Notes under the pieces: model-generated
The model's database searches: none
What the model saw: the letters and a program-made list of their open reading frames with translations, nothing else
Told to the model about the DNA's origin: nothing
Made by a program: the position numbers and the translations under genes
Assembly: GCF_018446385.1 (NCBI RefSeq)
Contig: NW_024589865.1
Location: forward strand, 49,341-113,340
DNA: 64,000 nucleotides
Direction: 5' to 3'
DNA from: Zingiber officinale
Lineage: Eukaryota > Streptophyta > Magnoliopsida > Zingiberales > Zingiberaceae
Part shown: positions 11,151 through 22,825 of the stretch, piece by piece
How positions within the stretch are numbered: the stretch's first letter is position 1
Layout: each line of letters begins with the position of its first letter

Positions 11151-12653
11151 GATTTCTGATTTCATACCAGAACTCTAATTTCAGCACTGTTTCATGCCAA
11201 GTTCATACCCGTGAGTTCTAACATGGTTATAAACATACTAACAACATTTAACTGACATTCTAAGCATGATTACTAACAATCTAAACAGGTCTTTCATGAT
11301 TCATGCATCAAAATAACTAAAAATATGGAAATAACGTTATATAAAACTAAAGTTTTAGTTTGCTAGTTTCTCCAAGATCTCTACTCCAGGTTCCTTCCAC
11401 ACACATCTTCATCATTTCATTGACCTCCAGCCTCCGCTAGTCCACCTTTCCTTTACCTTTATCTGCAGTATAAGGAAAAGAAGTATTTGTAAGCTTTCGC
11501 TTAGTAAGAAACCATCTACCTCACTAAAACATGCAATCGATGCAAATCATGCTTTGAAAACATGCTATTTGAAAAGAACATACTGAATATGCTAAACATG
11601 GCATGGCATGCAACACATAGAAATGAAATTGATCATAGCAATAGAACTAATCATAACCTATCATGTTGTATCAACAGAAAACTAAACTGATATAAAACTG
11701 AGCTAAGCTAATACCAATCTGATACTAAAGCTGACTGAACTCACATGACTAATTTGTGATGTTTGAAAACTATATTCATAAGTAGATTAAAATAATAATC
11801 AAGCTGCTGTTTGGGCCCGACAACTGCACTTTGCTGTGCGCGCATCCCCAACTAGACCCGGGTTTGCAAGTCCCGAATTTAGTAGGGTTACTAGGTTAGC
11901 TGAACCTAGGGACGACTATGGGAGTCCAACCCAATGGATATCTAATCATGTACAGTGCCACTGAAAAAGTAAAATAATGAACATAGCTAATTATTGATTG
12001 TCTTGCTCTTTTTAGGTTATCTGAACCTAGAGCTAGGTTGTCTGAATCTAGAGGCGACTGTGGGAGCCCACCCATTGGACATCTAGTTCCATAAAAGCTG
12101 TAGCAAGACCATATAAACTGTAAAAATGCTTCTATTGCATTTATCTAAGCTATTAAAATGCCTAGGATGACATTTAACTAAGCTAAGCATTTAATCAAAC
12201 GCTTGGTGAGCGCTAATTCACACCCTATTGCTAAAAATCTGCATACAACTAAAACAATACATACAATCATACGAAAGCTACTTATACTGCAGGTGAGGGG
12301 TTTCTTACCTCCTGCTCAGATTTTCTTACAAATCTAATCGCTAGATTTCTGGATAAGAAGATTCCTCCGTCGATTTCCTCACGTCCACGTGCTCTTCTCG
12401 CGGGGAGGAACGTTCTCGTAGCCGAGATATCGCCGGAATGTGTTCCCCTTGCCCTTGGGACAGAAACCTTAGGTTTCTTGAGGTTGGCGCCGAGAGGTGA
12501 GGGAGAAAAGGAGAGGGCGGCGTGACTAGGGTGAGGGAAAGGTTTTTCTCCTTTAAGAAAAATAATAATTCCTCACTTAAATCTTTATTTATATTAAGTG
12601 GGTAATTCAGTCCAACTCAATATAAATATAATTGATTCCCTTTCTTTTCAGCA

Positions 12654-12738
12654 CGGCCCTGCTGGGTTCACTTGGTTACTAGAGCTATCTATAAGTCGTT
12701 GGACCCAATAGGTCTCGGGTTCAATTCCCGCGTAGGCT
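12654..12738 (+). other. tRNA-like block in LTR A
   Basis: A segment ending TCTCGGGTTCAATTCCCGCG looks like a tRNA T-arm with a B-box (GGTTCAATTCC). It is preceded by a D-arm-like GGTTCACTTGGTTACTAGAG and followed by an acceptor-like GTAGGC. The matching 5' acceptor strand is imperfect, so it is tRNA-like rather than a working tRNA gene. It is present in all four G1 LTR copies in the window. Confidence 0.55.
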
Positions 12739-12861
12739 ATTTTACGATTCTATTTATTTTTGCTACTTCCGCTACTCTAAAAATTCTGTAAAAATATCCT
12801 AAAATTCCACAAAAATCATAGAATATTTCTAAAATAGTTTTGAGAATTTTCGGGTGCTACA

Positions 12862-12875
12862 ATCCCCCATACCTT
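12862..12875 (-). other. Polypurine tract of copy A
   Basis: On the minus strand AAGGTATGGGGGAT directly precedes the LTR start TGTAGC. This is the expected plus-strand DNA primer of a Gypsy element. The matching tract of copy B lies at 19,964-19,977. Confidence 0.8.
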
Positions 12876-12896
12876 ATAAAAAGTTCGTCCTCGAAC

Positions 12897-14599
12897 TTAG
12901 AATAACTCTGGGTACTTCTGTCTCATGCTGGCTTCTGTCTCCCATGTTGCCTCTTCTGCTGTGTGACTTTGCCAAATGACTTTTACTAATGGTACCTCCT
13001 TGTTCCGCAATTTCTTAACTGCTCGGTCTATTATCTGAATAGGCCGACTATCATAGCTGAGGTCTTCGCGGACTGGTACCGACTGGGCTCAATCACCTGG
13101 GTGGCATCTGGGATATGCTTCTTCAGCATAGAGACATGAAATACATTATGGATGGCTGACATATCCTGTGGTAGCTCTAGCTCATATGCTACCTTGCCAA
13201 CTCTTCTAGTGATAAGGTATAGTCCCACATATCTGGGACTCAGTTTGCCCTTCTTCCCAAAACGCATTACTCCGTTCATGGGAGCTACTCTGAGGAACAA
13301 TGAATCCCCAACTGAAAACTCTAAAGGTCTGCGCCGTGTATCAGCATAGCTTTTCTGGCGGCTCTGAGCTGTCTCTATCCTCTGGCGGATCTGCTGTATA
13401 GCTGTTGTGGTATCTGCCACTAGATCTGTCTGAAGTTCTAGTTCTTTCTGTTCACCACTCTCATACCAGCAGATTGGAGATCTACACCTCCGCCCATAGA
13501 GAGCCTCGTAAGGTGCCATGCCGATAGTGGCCTGATAGCTGTTGTTGTATGCAAATTCCGCTAGACTCAGATAATTGCACCAACTTCCTTTGAAATCTAG
13601 GGCACATGCTCGGAGCATATCTTCGAGTACCTGATTTACCCGCTCCGTCTGTCCATCCGTCTGAGGATGGAAAGCTGTGCTGAATTTTAACTTCGTGCCC
13701 AACGCTGACTGTACACGCTCCCAGAAGTGTGATGTGAATCTGCTGTCTCTGTCTGATATAATGGTTCGTGGGACTCCATGTAGTCTAACGATCTCCTTGA
13801 GATACAACTGTGCTAGCTGTTCCATGGAGTAGGATATCCTGATAGCTAAGAAGTGGGCTGATTTGGTCAACCTGTCAACTATTACCCAGATGGTATCAAA
13901 ACCATTCGTGGTTCTGGGTAGTCCCAGTATGAAATCCATAGAAATGTCTTCCCACTTCCATTCTGGAATCTGAATAGGCTGCAAAACTCCTCCTGGTCTC
14001 TGATGTTCTGCCTTAACCCTCTGACAGGTTAGGCAGGTGCTGACATATCGAGCGATGTCTCTCTTCATCCTAGGCCACCAAAAACGCTTCTTCAAGTCTT
14101 GGTACATTTTGGTGGAGCCAGGATTCATCGCATAAGGAGTCTTGTGAGCCTCATCTAAAATTTTCCTTCTGAGTTCCTCCTGATCTGGAACGCATAATCT
14201 GTCACCAAAGTACAATACCCCGCTATCTAATATTCTGAACTCTCCACCTTCTGATTCTGCTATCCCTTGCTTGATTTTCTGAATTTCAGGATCCTGTTCC
14301 TGAGCTGTCTGAATGTCACCAAGCAAGGTAGACTCTAACGTCATAGTAGAGAGCTGTCCAACTATGAGTTCAAGACTGAAGTCTGTGATCTCCTTCTGTA
14401 GGGGCGGTGACATGGCTGCTAGAGATAATAGAGCATCACTGGACTTTCTGCTAAGTGCATCTGCTACCCTATTAGCCTTTCCTGGGTGGTAGATGATGTC
14501 TATATCGTAGTCCTTGACCAGTTCTAGCCATCTGCGCTGTCGCATATTCAGATCCTTCTGAGTGAAGAAGTACTTTAGAGTCTGATGATCTGTATACAC
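12897..14599 (-). pseudogene. Gypsy G1 copy A: RNase H end, integrase, chromodomain
   Basis: The frame opens at the end of RNase H ([22 protein letters not shown]) just after a TGA stop that replaces Arg at the GAQC/VYTD junction, a CGA-to-TGA change. The integrase zinc-binding region follows (YQDLKKRFWWPRM, CLTCQRVKAEHQ), then the catalytic core (WEDISMDFILGLP; TIISDRDSRFTS; FHPQTDGQTERVNQ) and the C-terminal GKLSPRYVG domain. After QVIEPSRYQ the frame shifts by one base. The next frame gives a chromodomain-like end (LRNKEVPLVKVIW, EEATWE, KYPELF) stopping with TAA at 12,897. Chromodomains direct integration towards particular chromatin in this clade. Confidence 0.9.
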
Positions 14600-16090
14600 T
14601 CAGCACTGAGCTCCATACAAGTAATGTCTCCAAATTTTGAGGGCGAACACCACTGCTGCAAGCTCAAGGTCATGAGTGGGGTAATTCCTCTCATAATCCT
14701 TGAGTTGTCTGGAGGCATAGGCGATTACCTTGCCATCTTGCATCAGCACTGCTCCTAGTCCCAACTTAGAGGCATCACTATATATATCAAAGCTATCTGC
14801 GTTCTCTGGTAGAGTCAGAATAGGTGCACTGGTCAATCTTCTCTGTAGCTCGCTAAAGTTGTTCTCACAGGCCTCTGTCCACTGAAATTTTCTGTTCTTC
14901 CTTATGAGAGCTGTCAGTGGGGAGGCTATCCTGGAAAAGTCCTCTACGAACTTTCTGTAATAACCTGCTAATCCCAGAAAGCTCCTGATCTCACTGGCAT
15001 TCTTGGGTCTTTTCTAGTTACTCACAGCTTCTATTTTACTAGGGTCTACCATGATACCATCCTTTGAGATGATGTGGCCCAGGAAGGACACCTGATCTAA
15101 CCAAAATTCTCTTTTCGTGAACTTGGCGTACAACTGGTTCTGCTGGAGGGTCTGCAGTACTATTCTCAGGTGCTCTGCGTGTTCTTCCTGAGTTCTTGAA
15201 TAGATAAGAATGTCATCGATGAACACGATAACGAACTTATCTAAGTATTCTCTGAATACCCTTTTCATGAGGTCCATGAAGGTAGCTCGAGCATTTGTCA
15301 CGCCGAAGGGCATGACTACGAACTCGTAATATCCGTATCTGGTTCTGAATGCTGTCTTGGGTATATCCCCTTCCTTGACTTTCACCTGATGATAACCTGA
15401 TCTGAGGTCTATCTTAGAGAACACTGCTGCTCCCTTTAGCTGATCGAACAGGTCATCTATTCTGGGAAGAGGATACCTGTTCTTAATCGTGACTTGGTTC
15501 AGTGCTCTGTAATCTATGCATAGGCGCATGCTCCCGTCCTTCTTCTTCACGAACAATACAGGCGCTCCCCATGGTGAGTGACTAGGACGTATAAAGCCCT
15601 TGTCAAGCATCTCCTGTAATTGCTCATGAAGTTCCTTCAGTTCTGCTGGAGCCATGCGGTAAGGTGCTTTGGAGATAGGATTTGTACCGGGAATGAGTTC
15701 TATCTCAAATTCGATCTCCCTGTCTAGTGCTAGGCCAGGTAACTCTTCAGGGAAGACTGCTGGGTAGTCACGTACGACTCGGACCTCTACTAGCTGTCGG
15801 TCCTTGTCCTGACCGGTACTGACTACATGTGCTAAAAATCCCGTACATCCTGAATCCATTAATCTCTGTGCTTTCATAGCGGAGAGAAACTTTTTGGCCT
15901 TTCTCTTGGGTTCTCCGATGAACTTGAACTGTGCTTCTGCTTCGGGTTGGAATACGACTTTCTGTTTACGGCACTCGATGGAAGCACCGTATCTGATCAA
16001 GAAGTCCATTCCAAGGATGACATCGTAGTCAGTCATATTTAGTACTATCAGATCACAAAAGAGCTCTCGGTTTGCTATAATGATTGGCAC
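14600..16090 (-). pseudogene. Gypsy G1 copy A: reverse transcriptase and RNase H
   Basis: RT from the protease/RT linker ([27 protein letters not shown]) through [33 protein letters not shown] and the catalytic FIDDILIYS box, into RNase H ([31 protein letters not shown]). A TAG replaces the Trp codon at AVSN/KRPKN near 15,014 (TGG to TAG); copy B keeps the Trp. With the other stops of this copy, most inactivating changes are G-to-A or C-to-T, as expected for decay of methylated cytosines. Confidence 0.9.
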
Positions 16091-16099
16091 TGCTCTGAG

Positions 16100-17535
16100 C
16101 TAGTGCGTGGATGTCATAATTTCTCCTGAAGGTAAGGTCGTCAGAAACTGACTACTGAGTACCTCTGGAGGTCTCGCTAATTTCTTTGCAAATGCCCTGG
16201 ATATATAAGAATGGGTTGCCCCAGTATCGAATAAGACAGTTGTACTTTGCTGTAAAATACTAATCTGACCTGTAACAACTGTCGAGGCATTCGCTACGTC
16301 TTCTCTGGTTAAGGAGTAGATTCTTGCATTCGTCATAGCTGGAGGGGCTTCTAGTCTGCCCTGGCTGATGTGTGGACCATCTAGAGCGGCCTGCATCTGA
16401 TGTAACTGAGCTGGCTGACCTCCATACTGAATCGGCTGTGGTGGAGGAAGACTAGTCTTGTTCGGGCACTGCTTAGCCATATGCCCTTCCTGTCCACACT
16501 CGAAGCATCCTCGTGTGCCTTTACGACAAACTCCAGGGTGGAATTTCTCGCAAGTAGCACACTTTGGATAACTGGGTTGTTTGCTAGCTGGCCCTCCTTT
16601 TGGGTAACTCCCTGGCTTGCGTTTATTGCTAGAGTTCCCTTTCCAATTGGAGCTGTGGCCCTGTTGTTTCTGAGTGCCTGAACCTCCTTGACCTTTAGAT
16701 TCTGAGAGAACTTGCTTCTGCTGCTTGATGCTATTCTGGTAATGCTCAGTGGTCAGGGCGCTGCTAACTAGTTCTTCAGTGGTTTGCCGCCTATGAATGC
16801 CACCAGCCATGTTCATTGCTATTTCCGGCCTCAGCATCTTGAGCATCAACCGGACTCTTTCTTTCTCTGTGCTGACTAGTTCATGGCATAGACGAGCCAA
16901 TCTATTGAATTTCTTCACGGCTTCCTCAACTGATAGGTTGCCCTGACGAAACTCAGTGAACTCATCGTAGTGGCGGTTTGTGACCCTCATGTGAAAAAAT
17001 TCTTCAAAGAACTCCTTCTCGAAGTCTGCCCATGTCATCTGGTTTACTGGGCGCTTCGCTCTGATTCTCTCCCACCACATGCGTGCATCTCCTGTCAGAC
17101 AGAAGGAGGCGCACTTCACCTTCTCATGTTCTGGCCAGTCCAGAAACTCCATCGTACTCTCCAGTGTTTTGAACCAAGCTTGGGCATCCCATGGTTCACT
17201 AGTGCCTGAGAAGTTCTCGGGCTTGACTCTCTGCCACTGGATCAGATAGGCTTCTCTCTTTGCCTCTACTGCTGCTGGGGCTACTGGTACTGTAGGCTGG
17301 ACTGGTGGAACCTCTAAGACTACTGGCGTTGATACGTTTGGTTCCGGGGTGATTGTGGGAGTATTCTGCTGATTAGCCTTTAAGGTGGCTGTTCAGCTAG
17401 CTGCTGCTTTAACTGAGCCACTAATGCTGTCAGGTCTGGGGGAGGCACTGAACTGCCTGCCTCATGCTGGGGCTCAGTAGCTGGTGCCCTTCTAGCTGGG
17501 CGTCCTCGTGCCATTTCTAAAGACATAGAGGACAT
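16100..17535 (-). pseudogene. Gypsy G1 copy A: gag and protease
   Basis: Start MSSMSLEMARGR at 17,535, then a retrotransposon gag domain (CASFCLTGDARMWWERI; EEAVKKFNRLARLC), a CCHC zinc knuckle (CFECGQEGHMAKQC) and a protease active site (VLFDTGATHSYIS). Relative to copy B, a 14-base deletion near 17,390 shifts the frame after the N-terminal coiled region. A TGG-to-TAG stop in the protease (STH/LRAV, near 16,100) separates it from RT. Confidence 0.9.
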
Positions 17536-17713
17536 ACATAACTAAGGCAATCATGTTTATATATCTACTATCATTATCATGTTAGGTGTTATCATCAATC
17601 AACATGCTACAGTATCTATAAACATGAAAGAAAGAACATAATAAAGTGAGAGACGTTTCTTACTTGGAAGCTGCAGGTTCAATGCTGATGTGTGTGTAGG
17701 AAGTATGGAAACT

Positions 17714-17725
17714 GCTCTGATACCA
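17714..17725 (-). other. Primer-binding site of copy A
   Basis: On the minus strand TGGTATCAGAGC begins a few bases after the LTR B border. It is complementary to the 3' end of initiator tRNA-Met, the usual primer of plant Gypsy elements. The equivalent site of copy B is at 24,768-24,779. Confidence 0.85.
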
Positions 17726-17971
17726 CTCTGTAACGACCCGCCTTCTACTAACTAGGCTGTGAGGCCGATCGTTACAATAATCTGTGCAAACTATTCCCTG
17801 ACCATCATTAAATCTAGGAGCAGAAGATGTACTAATTAAAATTTTTCTATCTATTATCATTTCTTGGTTCTACATGTGCTAAGGGGTGTGATCTAAACTA
17901 TTAATGACATATATTACATTCCCCAATGGTCAAGGAACCTAACTAAGGGTTTCTTACTGATATCAGGCCTC

Positions 17972-18293
17972 CCAATCGATCCACGGATCGATTGGAATGG
18001 CCGGATCGATCCGTGGATCGATCCAGGTCGCTACTGTATGTGGGGCTTAGGTTGGATCGATCCAGTGATCGATCCAGCACGCTACTGTGCTCGGGCCAAT
18101 ATTCTGGATCGATCGGCTGATCGATCCAGAATATCCAATCGATCCAGTGATCGATCCCAGAGCCTACTGTTCGCGACAGAATTTGCTGGATCGATCGGCT
18201 GATCGATCCAGAAGCCAACTGTTCGCGCTACGAACTCCCCAATCGATCGGCTGATCGATTGAGAAGCCTCCAATCGATCGACCGATCGATTGG
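17972..18293. repeat. Eight-hairpin array in LTR B
   Basis: Same arrangement as in LTR A: eight ATCGATC-based inverted repeats from CCAATCGATCC/GGATCGATTGG to CCAATCGATC/GATCGATTGG. The arms are conserved while several spacer bases differ (for example GTCGCTACTG here, GTGGCTACTA in A). Confidence 0.85.
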
Positions 18294-19756
18294 GATTTCT
18301 GATTTCATACCAGAACTCTGATTTCAGCACTGTTTCGTGCCAAGTTCATACCCGTGAGTTCTAACATGGTTATAAACATACTAACAACATTTAACTGACA
18401 TTCTAAGCATGATTACTAACAATCTAAACAGGTCTTTCATGATTCATGCATCAAAATAACTAAAAATACAGAAATAACGTTATATAAAACTAAAGTTTTA
18501 GTTTGCTAGTTTCTCCAAGATCTCTACTCCAGGTTCCTTCCACACACATCTTCATCATTTCATTGAGCTCCAGCCTCCGCTAGTCCACCTTTCCTTTACC
18601 TTTATCTGCAGTATAAGGAAAAGAAGTATTTGTAAGCTTTCGCTTAGTAAGAAATCATCTACCTCACTAAAACATGCAATCGATGCAAATCATGCTTTGA
18701 AAACATGCTATTTGAAAAGAACATACTGAATATGCTAAACATGGCATGGCATGCAACACATAGAAATGAAACTGATCATAGCAATAGAACTAATCATAAT
18801 CTATCATGTTGTATCAACAGAAAACTAAACTGATATAAAACTGAGCTAAGCTAATACCAATCTGATACTAAAGCTGACTGAACTCACATGACTAATTTGT
18901 GATGTTTGAAAACTATATTCATAAGTAGATTAAAATAATAATAAAGCTGCTGTTTGGGCCCGACAACTGCACTTTGCTGTGCGCGAATCCCCAACTAGAC
19001 CCGGGTTTGCAAGTCCCGAATTTAGTAGGGTTACTAGGTTAGCTGAACCTAGGGACGACTATGGGAATGCAACCCAATGAATATCTAATCCTGTACATAC
19101 TGAACATAGCTAATTATTGATTATCTTGCTCTTTCTAGGTTATCTGAGCCTAGAGGCGATTGTGGGAGCCCACCCATTGGACATCTAGTTCCATAAAAGC
19201 TATAGCAAGACCATATGAACTGTAAAAATGCTACTATTGCATTTATCTAAGCTATTAAAATGCCTAGGATGGCATTTAACTAAGCTAAGCATTTAATCAA
19301 ACGCTTGGTGAGCGCTAATTCACACCCTATTGCTAAAAATATGCATACGACTAAAACAATACATACAATCATACGAAAGCTACTTATACTGCAGGTGAGG
19401 GGTTTCTTACCTCCTGCTCAGATTTTCTTACAAATCTAATCGCTAGATTTCCGGAGAAAAAGATTCCTCCGTCGATTTCCTCACGTCCACGTGCTCTTCT
19501 CGCGGGGAGGAACGTTCTCGTAGCCGAGATTTCGCCGGAAGGTGTTCCCCTTGCCCTTGGGACGGAAACCCTAGGTTTCTTGTGGTTGGCGCCGAGAGGT
19601 GAGGGAGAAAAGGAGAGGGCGGCCTGACTAGGCTGAGGGAAAGGTTTTTCTCCTTTAAGAAAAATAATAATTCCTCACTTAAATCTTTATTTTTATTAAG
19701 TGGGTAATTCGGCCCAACTCAATATAAATATAATTGATTCCCTTTCTTTTCAGTAC

Positions 19757-19841
19757 GGCCCTACTGGGTTCACTTGGTTACTAGAGCTATCTATAAGTCG
19801 TAGGACCCAATAGGTCTCGGGTTCAATTCCCGCGTAGGCTA
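19757..19841 (+). other. tRNA-like block in LTR B
   Basis: Same T-arm/B-box sequence CTCGGGTTCAATTCCCG as in LTR A, with a few substitutions in the D-arm and anticodon-like regions. Confidence 0.55.
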
Positions 19842-20024
19842 TTTTACGATTCTATTTATTTTTGCTACTTCCGCTACTCTAAAAATTCTGTAAAAATATC
19901 CTAAAATTCCAAAAAAATCGTAGAATATTTCTAAAATAGTTTTGAGAATTTTCGGGCGCTACAATCCCCCATACCTTATAAAAAGTTCGTCCTCGAACTT
20001 AGAATAACTCTGGGTACTTCTGTC

Positions 20025-21433
20025 TCATGCTGTCTCCCATGTTGCCTCTTCTGCTGTGTGACTTTGCCAAATGACTTTTACTAATGGTACCTCCTTGTTC
20101 CGCAATTTCTTAACTGCTCGGTCTATTATCTGAATAGGCCGACTATCATAGTTGAGGTCTTCGCGGACTGGTACCGACTGGGCTCAATCACCTGGGTGGC
20201 ATCTAGGATATACTTCTTCAGCATAGAGACATGAAATACATTATGGATGGCTGACATATCCTGTGGTAGCTCTAGCTCATATGCTACCTTGCCAACTCTT
20301 CTAGTGATAAGGTATGGTCCCACATATCTGGGACTCAGTTTGCCCTTCTTCCCAAAACGCATTACTCCCTTCATGGGAGCTACTCTGAGGAACACTGAAT
20401 CCCCAACGTATCAGCATAGCTTTTCTGCCGGCTCTGAGCTGTCTCTATCCTCTGGCGGATCTGCTGTATAGCTGTTGTGGTATCTGCCACTAGATCTGTC
20501 TGAAGTTCTAGTTCTTTCTGTTCACCACTCTCATACCAGCAGATTGGAGATCTACACCTCCGCCCATAGAGAGCCTCGTAAGGTGCCATGCCGGTAGTGG
20601 CCTGATAGCTGTTGTTGTATGCAAATTCCGCTAGACTTAGATATTTGCACCAACTTCCTTTGAAATCTAGGGCACATGCTCGGAGCATATCTTCGAGTAC
20701 CTGATTTACCCGCTCCGTCTGTCCATCCGTCTGAGGATGGAAAGATGTGCTGAATTTTAACTTCGTGCCCAACGCTGAATCTGCTGTCTCTGTCTGATAT
20801 AATGGTTCGTGGGACTCCATGTAGTCTAACGATCTCCTTGAGATACAACTGTGCTAGCTGTTCCATGGAGTAGGATATCCTGATAGCTAAGAAGTGGGCT
20901 GATTTAGTCAACCTGTCAACTATTACCCAGATGGTATCAAAACCATTCGTGGTTCTGGGTAGTCCCACTATGAAATCCATAGAAATGTCTTCCCACTTCC
21001 ATTCTGGAATCTGAATAGGCTGCAAAACTCCTCCTAGTCTCTGATGTTCTGCCTTAACCCTCTGACAGGTTAGGCAGGTGCTGACATATCGAGCGATGTC
21101 TCTCTTCATCCTAGGCCACCAAAAACGCTTCTTCAAGTCCTGGTACATTTTGGTGGAGCCAGGATGCATCGCATAAGGAGTCTTGTGAGCCTCATCTAAA
21201 ATTTTCCTTCTGAGTTCCTCCTGATCTGGAACGCATAATCTATCACCAAAGTACAATACCCCGCTATCCGATATTCTGAACTCTCCACCTTCTGATTCTG
21301 CTATCCCTTGCTTGATTTTCTGAATTTCAGGATCCTATTCCTGAGCTGTCTGAATGTCACCAAGCAAGGTAGACTCTAACGTCATAGTAGAGAGCTGTCC
21401 AACTATGAGTTCAAGACTGAAGTCTGTGATCTC
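20025..21433 (-). pseudogene. Gypsy G1 copy B: integrase and chromodomain
   Basis: Integrase with RFWWPRM, CLTCQRVKAEHQ, MDFIVGLPRTT and TIISDRDSRF. A 29-base deletion near 20,778 removes the segment after DSRF and shifts the frame; FHPQTDGQTERVNQ continues in another frame. A second deletion of about 25 bases near 20,409 falls before the C-terminal domain. A 7-base deletion near 20,030 ends the chromodomain at a TGA (20,025). A CAG-to-TAG stop near 21,335 and an AAG-to-TAG stop near 21,434 interrupt the link to RNase H. This copy is more damaged than copy A. Confidence 0.88.
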
Positions 21434-22825
21434 CTACTGTAGGGGCGGTGACATGGCTGCTAGAGATAATAGAGCAGCACTGGACTTTCTGCTAAGTGCA
21501 TCTGCTACCCTATTAGCCTTTTCTGGGTGGTAGAGGATGTATATATCGTAGTCCTTGACCAGTTCTAGCCATCTGCGCTGTCGCATATTCAGATCTTTCT
21601 GAGTGAAGAAGTACTTCAGACTCTGATGATCTGTATACACTCTACATTGAGCTCCATACAAGTAATGTCTCCAAATTTTGAGGGCGAACACCACTGCTGC
21701 AAGCTCAAGGTCATGAGTGGGGTAATTCCTCTCATAATCCTTGAGTTGTCTGGAGGCATAGGCGATTACCTTGCCATCTTGCATCAGCACTGCTCCTAGT
21801 CCCAACTTAGAGGCATCACTATATATATCAAAGCTATCTGCGTTCTCTGGTAGAGTCAGAATAGGTGCACTGGTCAATCTTCTCTTTAGCTCGCTAAAGC
21901 TGTTCTCACAGTCCTCTGTCCACTGAAATTTTCTGTTCTTCCTGGTGAGAGCTGTCAGTGGGGAGGCTATCCTGGAGAAGTCCTCTACGAACTTTCTGTA
22001 ATAACCTGCTAATCCCAGAAAGCTCCTGATCTCACTGGCATTCTTGGGTCTTTTCCAGTTACTCACAGCTTCTATTTTACTGGGGTCTACCATGATACCA
22101 TCCTTTGAGATGATGTGACCCAGGAAGGACACCTGATCTAACCAAAATTCATATTTCGTGAACTTGGCGTACAACTGGTTCTGCTGGAGGGTCTGCAGTA
22201 CTATTCTCAGGTGCTCTGCGTGTTCTTCCTGAGTTCTTGAATAGATAAGAATGTCATCGATGAACACGATAACGAACTTATCTAAGTATTCTCTGAATAC
22301 CCTGTTCATGAGGTCTATGAAGGTAGCTGTAGCATTTGTCACGCCAAAGGGCATGACTACGAACTCGTAATGTCCGTATCTGGTTCTGAATGCTGTCTTG
22401 GGTATATCCCCTTCCTTGACTTTCACCTGATGATAACCTGATCTGAGGTCTATCTTAGAGAACACTGCTGCTCCCTTTAGCTGATCGAACAGGTCATCTA
22501 TTCTGGGAAGAGGATACCTGTTCTTAATCGTGACTTGGTTCAGTGCTCTGTAATCTATGCATAGGCGCATGCTCCCATCCTTCTTCTTCACGAACAATAC
22601 AGGCGCTCCCCATGGTGAGTGACTAGGACGTATAAAGCCCTTGTCAAGCATCTCCTGTAATTGCTCATGAAGTTCCTTCAGTTCTGCTGGAGCCATACGG
22701 TAAGGTGCTTTGGAGATAGGATTTGTACCGGGAATGAGTTCTATCTCAAATTCGATCTCCCTGTCTGGTGCTAGGCCTGGTAACTCTTCAGGGAAGACTG
22801 CTGGGTAGTCACGTACGACTCGGAC
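21434..22825 (-). pseudogene. Gypsy G1 copy B: reverse transcriptase and RNase H
   Basis: Intact-looking RT and RNase H in one frame from [13 protein letters not shown] (22,696) through [10 protein letters not shown], the FIDDILIYS catalytic box and RNase [14 protein letters not shown] to [10 protein letters not shown]. It keeps the Trp at SNWKRPKN and the Arg at GAQCRVYTD that are stops in copy A. It is separated from gag-protease by a GAG-to-TAG stop near 22,826. Confidence 0.9.

Larger units (their letters stand above)
10586..12861 (-). mobile_element. Gypsy G1 LTR A (outer, 3' side of copy A)
   Basis: 2,276 bp. The minus-strand start TGTAGCACCC lies next to a polypurine tract at 12,862-12,875. 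It shares with LTR C a short internal duplication (the tandem AGGTTATCTGAACCTAGAG motif near 12,015-12,055) and a GTGCCACTGAAAAAG segment near 11,957. Both are missing from the middle LTR. It contains a hairpin run and a tRNA-like block listed separately. Confidence 0.93.
17729..19963 (-). mobile_element. Gypsy G1 LTR B (shared middle LTR)
   Basis: 2,235 bp. It serves as the 5' LTR of copy A (primer-binding site to its left) and the 3' LTR of copy B (polypurine tract to its right). It lacks two short segments that outer LTRs A and C share, near 19,097 and 19,140, so it has its own history of small deletions. Confidence 0.92.

Noticed and set aside
12654..12738. A true tRNA gene
   Set aside because: The 5' acceptor strand does not pair with the 3' side and the anticodon arm is not convincing; it repeats with each LTR.
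17943..18330. Asp/Arg-rich proteins (DRSLDRS repeats) on the minus strand
   Set aside because: They are the translation of the palindromic hairpin array, and homologous frames in other LTRs are broken.
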